Below are positions 47,376-58,900 of a stretch of 64,000 bases of DNA, piece by piece. Under the pieces are notes generated by a model. The model was not told the origin of the DNA. It searched no databases and worked only from the letters and a program-made list of their open reading frames with translations. Positions within the stretch are counted from its first letter, which is position 1; each line of letters opens with the position of its first letter. The DNA comes from Dactylis glomerata (taxonomy: Eukaryota > Streptophyta > Magnoliopsida > Poales > Poaceae): contig QXEO01001565.1 in assembly GCA_007115705.1 (NCBI GenBank), positions 2,786,230 to 2,850,229 of the forward strand, read 5' to 3'. Both the position numbers and the translations under genes were made by a program.

Positions 47376-48881
47376 AGGCTTTGGGCTTGAGGAATCTTCT
47401 TGACAGAAGCCCTGGTAACCCTCGGCGCAATGTCTAGCTCAGCAGGCTCATTAGCGGTCGCAGGCGAAATTGAAGGAGTAGCTGTACCATCTTTTGGCGG
47501 CTCCTCATCATCTCTACAAGAAGAAAACAAGTTATGTATAACACGACAGAAACAAGGCAAGAGCAGTGCAATTGAAGAACTCGAATAAAGCACTTACGAT
47601 GCCAGGAGGTCGAAGTATTCCATATCTCCTGCAAGAACAGAGGCCTTATCAGCCGCTGCAGAACTTGAAGAAGCAAATTCGTCGATACGCTTCCTCTTCT
47701 TGTCGACACCAGTATCTTCAGTGAGCACAGGAGGAGGCGATGTCGATGAACTAGTGTCTTCTTCTGATTCTTCGGCATCATCTCTGTCCTGATTTTCTTC
47801 AGCCTCGGGGGCTTCAGATACAGAAGAGGCCAGATCAGCCGAAAGAGGCCCTTCCTCTGGAAGAGGAGGGCGCGAAACAAGGAATTGGTGCCCCTGCACA
47901 TAAACAAGTCAGCAGAGTACAAAGGCAAAGAAAAACACAAATCGAAGTAGACAAAATTCGATAGCAAGTAAACACAAAGATACATACCTCGGGTAGAGGG
48001 TGCACGGAGTCAAAGTAATCAGCGGTCAAATCAGCAACTGCATGATCCTTGGTGAGCTTGGTGAGGTTCCTAACTCGCTTGTCCACATCTTGTTTCTCTA
48101 TCAGATCTTTAGAGACGTGAGTAGGATCTTCCAAGCCAGAGTAACTCCAAAGCTTGGTAAGGCGGTGCTGCAGGGGTTGAACTCGACGTTGCACAAAGAA
48201 CGCCATGAGTTGAATACCCGACAAAGCGCCTCCTTTGCCTCCTTTGAAAGCTTGAATGCGAGATAGAAGAGGAAGAACTTGTTCTATTTTCACATCTAAG
48301 GGAAGCGCATCCCACGACGCCAATTTCTTCACTTCCTTGGAGGTATCGAAAGGGGCTAGACCATATTGGTCTTCTGGAGAGGCTTTGCGATCTTGGATAT
48401 AGAACCATTTGGTTCTCCACCCCTGGACAGACGCGGCAAAGGAAAATTCGAGATACTGCGCTTCAGGACGCACAGAGACAACAACTCCGCCCAATTCAGG
48501 CTTTTTGGCCAGAGCAACATTGGGGCGAAGCCGAAAGATTGACCTCCAGAGAAGAAAGTGGGGCTCAATGCCCAAGAATGACTCGCAGAGAGTCACGAAA
48601 CAAGCAATGTGAAGGATAGAGTTAGGTGCGAGCTGGTGAAGCTGCACACCATAAACAAAGAGAAGCCCACGAAGAAACTCGTGGGTAGGAAGAGAAAGGC
48701 CGCGGAGGAGGAAGGCAAGAAACATTACCCGATAGCCGCTTGGGGGCTGTGGGATCCGCTCAGTACTGGGGAACTTGATTGAATTGGAGCTAGAGATGAG
48801 GCCGTCCATCTTGGCCTTCTCCAACTCCCTCTGCGTGATGGCAGAGCGTACCCAGCTGGTCGCAGAAGATGTCTTGGCCAT

Positions 48882-50072
48882 GGTGTTCTTGGTGGCTAGG
48901 TGCTTCACGTGCATCTATCACGCCGCGCTTGGGGGCTATGCACGAACGGAGAGAGGAGAAGAGATCAACAATGGAGGCGGCGGAGAGAAAGAGCTGGTAA
49001 ACAGTAAAATCCCCCACTACCCCCCTTATATACCTTCTAAGAGAAGGATCATGGGCTGAGATGTGGCGCAAAGAGCGGAAACGGCAGCCCACTAACGGTC
49101 AAAAATTGTGAAAATTACAATGCTGCCCATAAAATGGTTCACACTCATACAGAGTGATGTACTCATTGACGTCATAAAGAAGATGATATAAGAAAGATAA
49201 AAAACAAGAAGGATGGCGCCGACAAGTGCAAAATCTATAGATAAGACTATACACGAAGGACTTTCGATTATAGCCTTGGGGGGGTACTACTTTCAAGAAT
49301 GTTGAATGCAACTTCTAACTGGAGTGATGGATGCGTATTCGACGATAGGTTATCATTAAAATATTTCAAGTTGAAGTATGATGGACTATATTATATTTGA
49401 GCCTATACTCGAAAAAGTATTTTTTAATTATAGCCTCGGGGGCTACTCCCATCGGGAGCGCTGAGCGCGCACCCGACGATATTTCTTGGCAAGCATTGGA
49501 ACATGTGAAGTGGAGGAGTATTACTCCCATCGGGAGCGAGTTTTATGATTGTTTAAACCCGAATATTTTCAGTCAAAATTTGAGTATGACATGAGATTCT
49601 CGAGTTGCGTTATCGCAACAAAACTTGATTGCCGTGACTTGTCACGAAGGTAAGACCCCGGGATCCGTCCTGTGTGGCCTAGTATACGCACATGGATGCG
49701 CTCTGCTGGTATGTATCCATGTCTACGACGCGAAGAAAATCCTGGTGGACGCACTGGGTACCCTGAGAATCACTGGGATTCATTCTTTGTAAGTCCTAAA
49801 TGCGGCAAAAGAGTGGGTTTGACCGGTATCCCGAATTCAAGTCCAAGGGGATTGAATTTGAAGTAGGTGACAAGTATCCGTTCCGGCAGTTAACTGACCT
49901 CTTGATCCATCAGAGTTGTCAGGCTTGTTCATCAAAACCCCTTGCGAAAAATTATCATGAAAATAAGTCGAAAGACCAAGTCGAAGATTTGAAGATATGA
50001 AGAAGTCAAAGAATTGATCAAGTCAAAGATTTAAAGATTAGAGATTCAACCCGAATCTGCAATTCTGGTAGA
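48882..50072 (-). other. E3 3' region: promoter side of antisense ORF 1 and PPT-like repeats
   Basis: No plus-strand gene. Contains the upstream region of antisense ORF 1 and at least three G-rich stretches like the polypurine tract followed by CTAC (near 49275, 49435 and 50080), two of them followed by ACTCCCATCGGGAGCG-type sequence (49447, 49525). Confidence 0.6.
49026..49032 (-). promoter_or_regulatory. TATA box for E3 antisense ORF 1
   Basis: Minus-strand TATATAA about 150 bases upstream of the probable start at 48881. Suggests the antisense gene has its own promoter inside the element. Confidence 0.5.
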
Positions 50073-50086
50073 ATCTCAGGGGCTAC
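50073..50086 (+). other. E3 polypurine tract
   Basis: ATCTCAGGGGCTAC directly before the 3' LTR. Confidence 0.6.
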
Positions 50087-50405
50087 TGACAAGGGTATAG
50101 CTAATAGAGCCCATTAGTTGAGTACCCCTCAGGCCCGTTAAGCTAGGCCCAATTGTAATGATAGTCAAAATATGAGTTCTTATCGTATGTCGATATTGTA
50201 ATCTGTATCGGACCCTACCCGATCCTCGAGACCTGGCCACCTATATATAGGGGCCAGGAGGGGACGGTGTAGGCCAGATTGAAAGCAAGCCAGGTTGAAC
50301 ACCCTATACTTATTTCGACTAACTTTACCTTCGAGTTCATCCGATGCCCTCTTCCCCCGATCCTAAGTCCTTCATCTAGGACATTTGTCGAGTTAACCCT
50401 CGTCA
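50087..50405 (+). repeat. E3 3' LTR (319 bp)
   Basis: Matches 19299-19633 apart from a 16-bp loss and about 10 substitutions; followed by CCAAC. Confidence 0.93.
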
Positions 50406-50410
50406 CCAAC

Positions 50411-51789
50411 AGTAGCGAGACTGAAAATACTAGGCCCACCTGCAGCGACCATCAACCGTATCCATCGATGGCAAGTGTCCTCAGATCGCTGGCTCACGAC
50501 CAAGCTTACAGCTTAGGTTAATGGTGTCTAGTCTAAGATCAATGCCAACCACTGGTCTTATCCACGATTCTGTATACCACCCTTATATAATGCCACCTAA
50601 CCCCCGGTGACCTCTTCCGAATACACGACTTTACATATGACCAACTTCATTACACTTCCATAAGGACCCCAAGACCACTCATCCCAACGAATGTGGAGGT
50701 GCATGTCCCCCAACTCACTAGATCCCCGCAGGATACACAACCAGGTCTAGTACTCCGTTGATATGTGAAAGGAAGAAGCAACTTATTTCTCCATAACCAT
50801 TATAGATCTCATGTTTCACGTGTACTATATGACGCAAGAATCATTGATTATATTTTGTTATTATCCTAGATGATTAACCCGATATAACGGAACCTCCACC
50901 ATGAACTCAAACAATGGTTCCATTGCTAACCATAATATATAGTCAATTCATATCAAAAGTAATACTTTGCTTTTCAATGTAGTGATGATAAGATATGGAT
51001 AAAATTGCAAGTACTCTGATAAAAGTACTTTAGTAACGTGAGCAAGAAATGAACATGCCTTTTGATTGAGAGATAATATAATCTACAGCTTACAGACTTA
51101 ATAAACTCCAAATTTTGAAAATAGCATCATCGTCCAATAGAGATAGGTAGAGACAATGTTTAAAGGATTGGCAAGATGCTTTTATGCATAAGATATGCTA
51201 TGCAATCGCTCTAAACGTAACCCAACCCCGTTGATTTAGTATTTGTTGAGTTGCAGTGATTTCTTTGTAATGTGTTACACTTTTAGATTTACTTCATAAT
51301 ACTCAAGGTATTTACACTAGAAAAAATTGACTATACCGGCGGATTTTTTTGGATGGCACAAGAAAAAATATCAAAGACTGCGGAATTCATATAATGGAAC
51401 ACAACTGAGGAATTCATATAATGGAACACACCAGGATTTAAACAATTCATATAAGGTCCTCTCCAATGGGGATATATAGGCTTAATTGATTAACATCATG
51501 TTAACTAGCATGCCTATGTTTATATTATCTTTTCTTCAAGTACCCAAAAGGGCACATAAAAGATTAGACTTTTATAGATCTAGATTTTTTTTGACAAAGT
51601 GACGAGAATAAGAAGAAATATCACTTAACTAAGTGAAATATTATATGCCGACCTAAAGACCAAGGGGGTATTGGGACCAAAGTATTAGGATAAAAAATAG
51701 ATGTTTACTCAACAAATAGTTGTTCAAATTTCTCTCTGAAAAAGGGGTGTTGCAGTAGTTGTTACACAATAAATATATTCACGATAAAA
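50411..51789. other. Unassigned sequence right of E3
   Basis: Continuation of 18131-19298 across E3. AT-rich, no convincing gene. A ~26-bp unit containing GGAATTCATATAATGGAACACA is repeated in tandem near 51382-51432. Confidence 0.4.
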
Positions 51790-52910
51790 TGTTGGCGCAG
51801 GTTAAAGTGAAGCCAACTGACTCCCCTTTTTGGAAGAGTTCATATGAGTGCTAAATGTGACTTCTTCTGTGAGGTTCCTTTTCAAATTGGAGATGGTAGG
51901 ATGACGAGGTTCTGGAAAGATGTATGGCAAGGGAAGACGTCTCAAGCAAATGAATATCCCTCTATGTATATTCACAGTCCAATGGAAAGTTGTTTCTATT
52001 TATACTATCTTATCCAAAAACCCTTCAAATATAGGTTTTAGACGGGCTCTTACGAGACACAAATGGGATGAATGGCTTCATCTATGTAGTCACCTAATAT
52101 TTATTCAATTATCTAATGACCCTGATTGTTCTATTCAGAAATTAATTACTTCAGATGTCTTTACTGTGAAGTCCATGTATGAAGACTATATGGATGGACA
52201 TAGGCGGTCCCCATCAAATCAATTGTGCAGTTGAAGATTCCTTAAAATTTAAAAAATTTATGTGGTTCCTCAATAAAAAAGTATTCCTTACAAAAGATAG
52301 AAAGAAGAAAAATGGATCGGGGTGTAAGAATTATTGCTTATGCGATGCGGAAGAAACAATTGAACAGTTGCCTTTCTTTTCCATTTGTAAAAATTGTTTG
52401 GCAATTTGTCTTGTTCACATATAATATTCTGCCACCAACCAATATCAAAAATATGTTTGATAATTGGTTAAATGGCATCAATAAAAAGACTAAAGTTAGA
52501 ATTTGCATATGTATTTTGGCTTTATGTTGGTCCATTTGGAAGTGTAGAAACAATGTGATTTTTAACAAAGTTGGATTTCCAATTTTTTTTGTAGGTTATC
52601 CACATTTCTACGCATTGGATCCAGCTATGGCCCTTGCTTCTACAGGAGGATCAATGTATAATTATGGATACTGGATGCAACCATATGTTGACGGTCATTC
52701 AGGATACCTTCATCTGGGTTGGTTGGCCGCGCACTAGCATATTAATGGATCTCTAGTTGCATTTTCAGGCATGAGCGCCTTATTTTCCGATGGTTGATTA
52801 ATGTATCAATACTTTGTGATATGTGATTCGTAATAACTTGATACTTGTTACTTGAAGAATGCAATAAAATGGCTATGTGCAGAGGCCAGAGATCTCCCCA
52901 ACTTAGAAAA
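51790..52910 (+). pseudogene. Decayed LINE (non-LTR retrotransposon) 3' end
   Basis: Fragments in shifting frames match the C-terminal zf-RVT region of plant L1-type LINEs: FQIGDGRMTRFWKDVWQG (51886-51939), a KKFMWFLNKKVFLTKDRKKK stretch (~52240-52310), CDAEETIEQLPFF, and LPPTNIKNMFDNWLNG (~52429-52476) with WSIWKCRNNVIFNK after it. The 3' end holds AATAAAATGGCTATGTGCAG and an A-rich tail near 52905-52930, typical of LINE ends. The endonuclease and catalytic RT part are missing, consistent with 5' truncation. Several frameshifts and stops show it is dead. Confidence 0.75.
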
Positions 52911-52968
52911 AAAACAAGCAAAAAAATTATACCAAAAGTATCATGGTCCACAGATGGGCTTTCGAGGC

Positions 52969-55187
52969 TGAAAGGACACGGATGTCGCCTAGAGGGGGGG
53001 GTGAACAGGTGATTCAAAACTTTTAAGAGTGGTTTGATAAATGCGAAATAAAACAAATGTTTAATTTGCCAAGCATACAAAACCTAAATAAACTAGGTTC
53101 ACCTATGTGCACCAACAACTTATGCTAAACAAGATAAGCAACTATGTGATAGCAAGATATATATAACTTCAAGCACGAAGGCTATCACAAAGTAAATTGC
53201 ATAAGTAAAGAAGCTCGGGTATAGAAATAACCGAGGCACGCGGAGACAACGATGTATCCCGAAGTTCACACCCTTGCGGGTGCTAATCTCCGTTGGAGCG
53301 GTGTGGAGGCACAAGGCTCCCCAAATGCCATGGAGGCTCACCGTAATCTCCTCGAGCCCTCCCACCAAGATGGAAGACCCGATCCACTATGGGACCCTTG
53401 AGGGCGGTCACCGAACCCGCACAAAGCTTGGGGCTACTCCACAACTTAATTGGAGGCTCCCAAATCTACAAAACCACTGAGATTGGGGCACACTCCACAA
53501 CTCAATTGGAGGCTCCCAATAATCGCCACGGAGGCACCGCAAAGCTTGGGAAGATCTCCACAACTTAATTAGAGGTCCCCAAGAAATCCACTGAGCCATC
53601 TAGGGTTCCAAGAACCCAAGAGGAAATAAGCTTCTTGTTTTCACCACCGAATCTTCGAGGAGAACTCAAACCGATGCACCAAATGCAATGGCAAGAACAC
53701 ATGAAGTGCTCAAATCCTTGTCTCCCAAATCCTACCAAAGTAACAAATGCTATGGAGGGATATGAGAGGAAGAACAAGGAGGAAATCCACAAAGAACTCC
53801 AAGATCTAGATCCAATAGGTTCCCCTCACTTAGAGGAGAAAGTGATTGGTAGAAAAGTAGATCTAGATCTCCTCTCTCTTTTTCCTTAAAAAGATGCAAG
53901 AAACATGGAGGGAATGGAGGAGGGAGGGCAAGCTTTGAAGGTCAACAATGGAGGAGAGAGAAGCCCAAAAACGTGGTTGGTTCAAGCAGCCCACCGGCCA
54001 GTTCGGCGGTAAGTTCGGCGGGACCGGACTGTCGGCCGGATGTCCGGCGACCCGCCGGGCGGATTCGGTGACCCGCCAAAAGTCCATTCAGACTAGTAGT
54101 TCGGCGGCCCCGCCGGACTGGCCCGGTCCGCCGCTGGAAGGTCCGGCCTGGAGCCCGGCCTGGCCAGACCAGGGGCCGAAAAGGACATCCCAAAAATCAA
54201 ATAACTTTTGCAAGGAAACTCTGAATGAGATGAAACCAATTTTGTTGGAAAGCTAACAACAAGGAGAACCTCACAAAAGTGGAAATATTAAGAACCAACA
54301 AGGGAGAATTTACTATGAAGTTAGAGGTAATAAGCGTCTCTCTATAAGGAACCGGTAAATTCTCCAAACACCAAAAACGCAATAAGAGTTCCATACAAAA
54401 TCTGTTTTTAATGAGCTAGAGCTTGTTATAGAAATAACCACAAGCTCTAGAATCTCACAAGGATAAAATCCAAATAAGAACCAAGAAAGATAATGCCAAG
54501 TATGCAAAGGTTTGAGCTCTCTCCGAATAATACGAATAAGTTACTCACTCGAGAGCCCCTCTTGATAGTACGACTATCGATCCTAAACCCGGTCTCCCAC
54601 ACTATAAGACCGGTAAGAAAGAAACCATATCAAGAACATACCTTTGTCTTGCGCATTCCACTTGAGCTAGATGGTGACGATCTTGGTCTTCTCAAGTTGG
54701 ACTACCTTTTGCGCTTGCTCGGTGAAGTCTTGCGGATTGCTCCCCCATACTTCACTATGGGAGAGACACTAGAGAAATATCTTCACATATCCATTACCAC
54801 CAAATGAACACCGAGTTTGAAGCAAATGATATCTTCTAGAAGCCTATCTTGATCTTGCGCTTTGACTTGATCAACATTGCACTTCATCTTCTTCTTTCAT
54901 AATGATGATGTCTTGAGAATACACATGAGAGTTCACTCCATCTTATTTCTCAAGACACACTCTATATAGGCTCAACTCCCTTATGACCAAACTTCGGATC
55001 GCTCCTTGAATAACACCTTGATCATCAAATAATCTTCTTTATATTCAACTTCTTACAACCTTAAACCCAATAAATGGCTCAAGAATTATCTACGGACAAG
55101 TCCTATAAATATAACTTGATGCAAACATTAGTCCATAGGGATTGTCATTAATTACCAAAACCACACATGGGGGCACATACTCTTTCA
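52969..55187. mobile_element. Solo-LTR-like repeat, 2.2 kb, unclassified
   Basis: Starts TGAAAGGACACGG and ends CATACTCTTTCA, so the termini are TG..CA with a short inverted TGAAAG/CTTTCA. The flanks GAGGC (52964-52968) and GAGAC (55188-55192) match at 4 of 5 bases, fitting an aged 5-bp target duplication. The body has a GC-rich segment near 53985-54180 and internal near-repeats of a CTCCACAACTTAATTGGAGG-type unit (53431-53580). No coding capacity is convincing. From memory this resembles an abundant grass repeat beginning with 'cctagaggggggtgaa'; a solo LTR is the simplest reading. Confidence 0.6.
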
Positions 55188-55904
55188 GAGACGACTAACA
55201 AGAAGGATATATTGTCGTGGTTGGTTTGAACATGGACCAACACTCAATTGGTGTCATGGTAGGTGAACGGAGGCATAAATTAGGGCGCAGTGGATTAGAC
55301 TTAAAGTTTACACTAAGTCCCACCACGTAGACTGAGTGCCCGTGACGTTGATTGGTGTGGCCCACCACCGCTGATGCTCGCCTTTAATTTTTATCTCACG
55401 TTGCACGCCTCCGACAACCAAACTCTCTACTACACACAGTACGCTCTTCCTAAATCTCGCTCAAAGAATCTTCCGACGGTAGAAGCCATATGATACATCA
55501 GTCCTATCCGTGACAACGACAAAGTACGTTTCTTTTATCTAAGTGAGGTTCTCTTGATTTTGGTTGTTTCCACATCTCTCTCTCTCTCTCTATTAGAAGT
55601 ATTTTTTAAAGTTCTTTTAACTAAAGGTGAAAGAATGCATTTGTTAGAATCTGCAAAAAAAAAAAGTACTCCGTACAATTGGAGTATGCGCCTCGGTAAG
55701 AACTTGGGCCAATTATACGCACGCATGGGCCGTGCTATCTAGGCTCAGGAGGGTAGGGCCTGAGGCCGACGACGCATCTAATGCTAGCCTGCTTCCGAGC
55801 AACTCGTATCAGCAGAGAGCGTCCCACGAAATCCCCCAAAAAAGCCCCGCAGAGGTCACGCCGCCGCTCCGACTACGGCCGCCGCCTCCGGTCTCCCTTC
55901 CTCG
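55188..55904 (+). promoter_or_regulatory. RRP8 upstream region
   Basis: Lies between the solo-LTR-like repeat and the RRP8 start. It includes a TC microsatellite at about 55574-55592 and a GC-rich 5' leader from ~55735. No clear TATA box can be assigned; the transcription start is unknown. The intact solo LTR ends about 700 bp from the start codon. Confidence 0.45.
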
Positions 55905-58900
55905 ATGGAACCCCAGCAAGAGTCGACCGCCGGCGGCCGCAAGCGGCGTCGTAGAGGAGGAGCCGGGAAACGCCAGAAGGCTTCCTCTTCCTCACAGCGG
56001 GCGCCTCCGCCTGCCAGTGCATCGGATGCGCCTTCCCAGCAGGAGAAGCGGCGTCGCAAGGCCGGGGAGGCCGCCACCGCACCCAAGGGGCGCAAGCCTA
56101 CGAGTCTCCTGGACAAGGTAATGCCCTCATAGGGATAGAGGTTCCTAGAGCTGCATGTGTACAAATACAATTGCGAACTGAGGAGTGTGGGTAGGGGAGC
56201 CTTCATTTTGTTTGCGAACTGGTGTCACCTCTAATTGACTTGTGAGTAGTTCGTTTCATTAAATTTCTCAGAAGATAAATAAACTAAAACTATATAGAAT
56301 ACGCTCGCCTGCAAACAATTGTATACGATTATGATAAAAATTGCGGGGATTATGATTATATGTGCAAAATAAATAAATATATAAGTAGATTCGCATTACA
56401 AACTGAGTACGAATTTTTCTGTATAAATCGTCATAACATGTTCTCTAGTTCTAGTAGTGTGAAACATTCAAGAACTTTTTGGAATGAAGATGTACTTAAA
56501 CCCAGCAAGGGAGGTGTGAGGTCATATTTGATTGTACAGGTTTTTTGGTAGGACGAACAGGTGTATGATCTTCTGTTGATAATGTCAACGCCTAAGCTAG
56601 AGATCCTCATATACTTCAATGGTTGGCTGAATTTAGTACATGGCTCCACCACACAAAATGAGCATTTTATTCCCAAATTTTCTGGATTTGCAAAACATCA
56701 TTGTCAGTACCGAGTGAGGTGTGCCAAGTGACATGAGGATGGAGGTTGTTGCTACGATAACTCCAGGGATAATGAAGGTGATGAATAATTGTGATGTACT
56801 TAAAGGACTAGATTTTGCTGATCTTCCAATGGCCGATATTTAAGGGCAATGTCATTTGGGCAATGATGTTTAGCTCAAATTTCAACAGTGTGTTTGTCAG
56901 ATTTCTGTTTCCTTTCTTAATCACTTGCTCATGTTGAAGTGCTTCTTTATCCGCTTAAACCTGTAATAAACTGGGTTAAGCTCTGATAGCCAGAGGGCCT
57001 GGTTTTTGTTTTGCTGTGTTGGACATCTATGATTTCTAGTAAAGGAATTGGAAATCGATGGCAACCCTTTTCTCAAAAGAAAATCGATTGTTGTCTATAT
57101 GATTGTGTTGGTTATACCTCATATTTCTTTTGGTGACCTTTCATGATTTAATTTGATGATTTATTATTGGTGATGTCCATTTGTAGATGCGCGCAAGGTT
57201 ATCTGGAGGTCATTTCAGAATGTTAAACGAGAAACTGTACACTTGCAGGTTCACATTCTTTCCACAGAACACTTTGTTTTGTTTAAGTGACGCGTTGGTA
57301 CTTGGCTGGCTTGCACATTTTACTTTCTGTAACTATATAGGATAGTTTTGGCCAATAAATAAAGCATAAAAACATGGTAATACTTCAGTTTTATATTTGA
57401 ATATATTGTATTCTGAGTTGCGACCAACTAGATCTGATTTTGTACAAATATTTGATAATATTGATCATCAGAGGTGATAAAAGTTGTATACAACAATTGG
57501 TTACCTTAAGAGCAACCCTAGCAGAACCGAAAAAGCTGGTACTGAAAATCAAGTTATCAGTGCACTAAATTTTTTCTATAGTATATGGAGCCTGCAGCTT
57601 TTTTAGTTATTATAAAACTGCATATTGTACAACCATTTCTCCTCTATTTCTCATACGATGATATGAACCTGCATATGAACTCGATTCCAACTCTAATTTG
57701 ACATCAATATAATTCAAACTTTTCATGTTTCCACATGACTCAATACAACAATAGTTTATATCCATAATTTTGAATATCTGAAAGTAAAATTCAAGCATAA
57801 AATATAGTCTAAATGCAACAAATGATCCAAATAAAGCATGAATAGACATGAACAAACACCATCAAGCTACCTTCCAAATAGTTGCCATTGATGCTCAATG
57901 AGGCGAAGCTGGTCATGCGAAGCTTGGTCTTTATCTGCTGGTACACCTCAAGAAAGGTTTGAATCCGGTTCGGGTTCCTCCGCGGTCTAACAGGTGTGCA
58001 TTGCATACTTGAATTTTAAGTTCTGGCCCCTCCCGTTCTCTATTGTCATGGTGTGGAGGATCGCACAAGCCATCATGATGTCGCCCAGGGTCTTCTTGTC
58101 CCCACAACGAGCAAGACCTCGGGCAATGGCAAATCGAGCTTGCAACATACCAAAAGCTCGTTCAGTGTCTTTCCGGCAAGCTTCTTGAGCCGTGAAAAAC
58201 TTAGATTTCTTCTTACCTTGAGGGTTTTGAATTTTCTTAACAATGTTGACCACGGAAGATAGATGCCATTAGCTAGACAGTGGCCCATATCGTAGGCATG
58301 GCCATTGACAGTGTAGTTGCAAGCCAGAGCATCACCATTTCCCAGCCTAGTAAAAAGAGATCTCTGCAGGACATTAATGTCAGTGTGAGAGCCAGGCAGC
58401 CAAAACGCAAGTCCTCGGAGGCAACCGTATCAAGTATGATTATTGAATCACAATTATGTCTGGTGTATTGCCCATGCCATGTTGTTTCTTCCATCTCCAG
58501 TGCATTTCCCAAGCATCCCTGTCCACCCTCCTGCTTTAGCCATTGTCAGCAGCCTTGTAGTGTCCTCGGCATTGGGTGCCCTCAGGTACTCAGGTCCTAA
58601 GACTTTGAGTACAGTCTCTGCAAACTTCCTCATTTCCTCACAGACTTCAGGGTTTTTGTCTTCCCCAATGCGAAGGTACTCATCGGTGGAATACCCTACG
58701 CGATCACTCAGGTCCTAAGACCTTGATCATAGTCTTTGCAAACTTACTCATTATGTCTTCCCAAATAAGAAGGTACTCACTGGTGTAATCAGCTGGAATA
58801 CCTGATGCGATCACTCGGTCCTAAGACCTTGATCACAGTCTCTACAAACTTTCTCACAGACTTAAGGGTTGTTTCTTCCCCAGTGCGAAGGTACTCATCG

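Larger units (their letters stand above)
30929..48881 (-). pseudogene. E3 antisense ORF 1: 'putative gypsy type transposon' (PF04195-like) protein, split by E5
   Basis: Probable start MAKTSSATSWVRSAITQREL at 48881. Exons with GT-AG borders read (minus strand) 48881-47988, 47893-47598, 47513-47376 joined to 32100-32024 across E5, 31957-31885, 31802-31569, and 31467-30929. Exon 1 has the recognised domain: RGLSLPTHEFLRGLLFVYG, LAPNSILHIACFVTLCESFL and SVQGWRTKWFYIQD. Exon 2 is acidic with a KKRKR basic patch, exon 5 is Ala/Lys/Glu coiled coil, and the last exon ends DEMKAFFEKAKKLAPALAAI then a Pro/Ser-rich tail. Two in-frame TAG codons in the last exon look like CAG transitions. The family is known as antisense cargo of Tat elements; function is unknown. 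'Transposase' in its name is not supported by a catalytic motif. Confidence 0.8.
19299..50405 (+). mobile_element. E3: Tat-like gypsy element, interrupted by E4, E5 and E6
   Basis: Short LTRs (19299-19633 and 50087-50405) share TGACAAGGGTATAGC starts, and the target duplication CCAAC occurs at 19294-19298 and 50406-50410. The interior holds gag-protease on the plus strand and two antisense spliced ORFs before the 3' LTR. That arrangement is known from Tat/Retand-type gypsy elements (antisense extra ORFs as in Grande and RIRE2 relatives). Removing E4 (21849-28645) and E5 (32101-47380) leaves about 9 kb. No RT, RNase H or integrase remains, as in Dasheng-like non-autonomous partners. About 10 substitutions plus a 16-bp indel separate the LTRs by eye. 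Confidence 0.93.

Noticed and set aside
47835..48914. A transposase for a DNA transposon, from the family label of antisense ORF 1.
   Set aside because: No DDE/DDD residues or terminal inverted repeats; the position and family point to Tat-element antisense cargo.
51324..51360. Possible CACTA transposon terminus (CACTAGAAAAAA).
   Set aside because: No matching inverted terminus, 3-bp duplication or transposase nearby; short similarity can be chance.
53635..54256. Plus-strand ORFs in the 2.2 kb solo-LTR-like repeat.
   Set aside because: Low-complexity and GC-rich composition, no domain, and overlapping frames on both strands.
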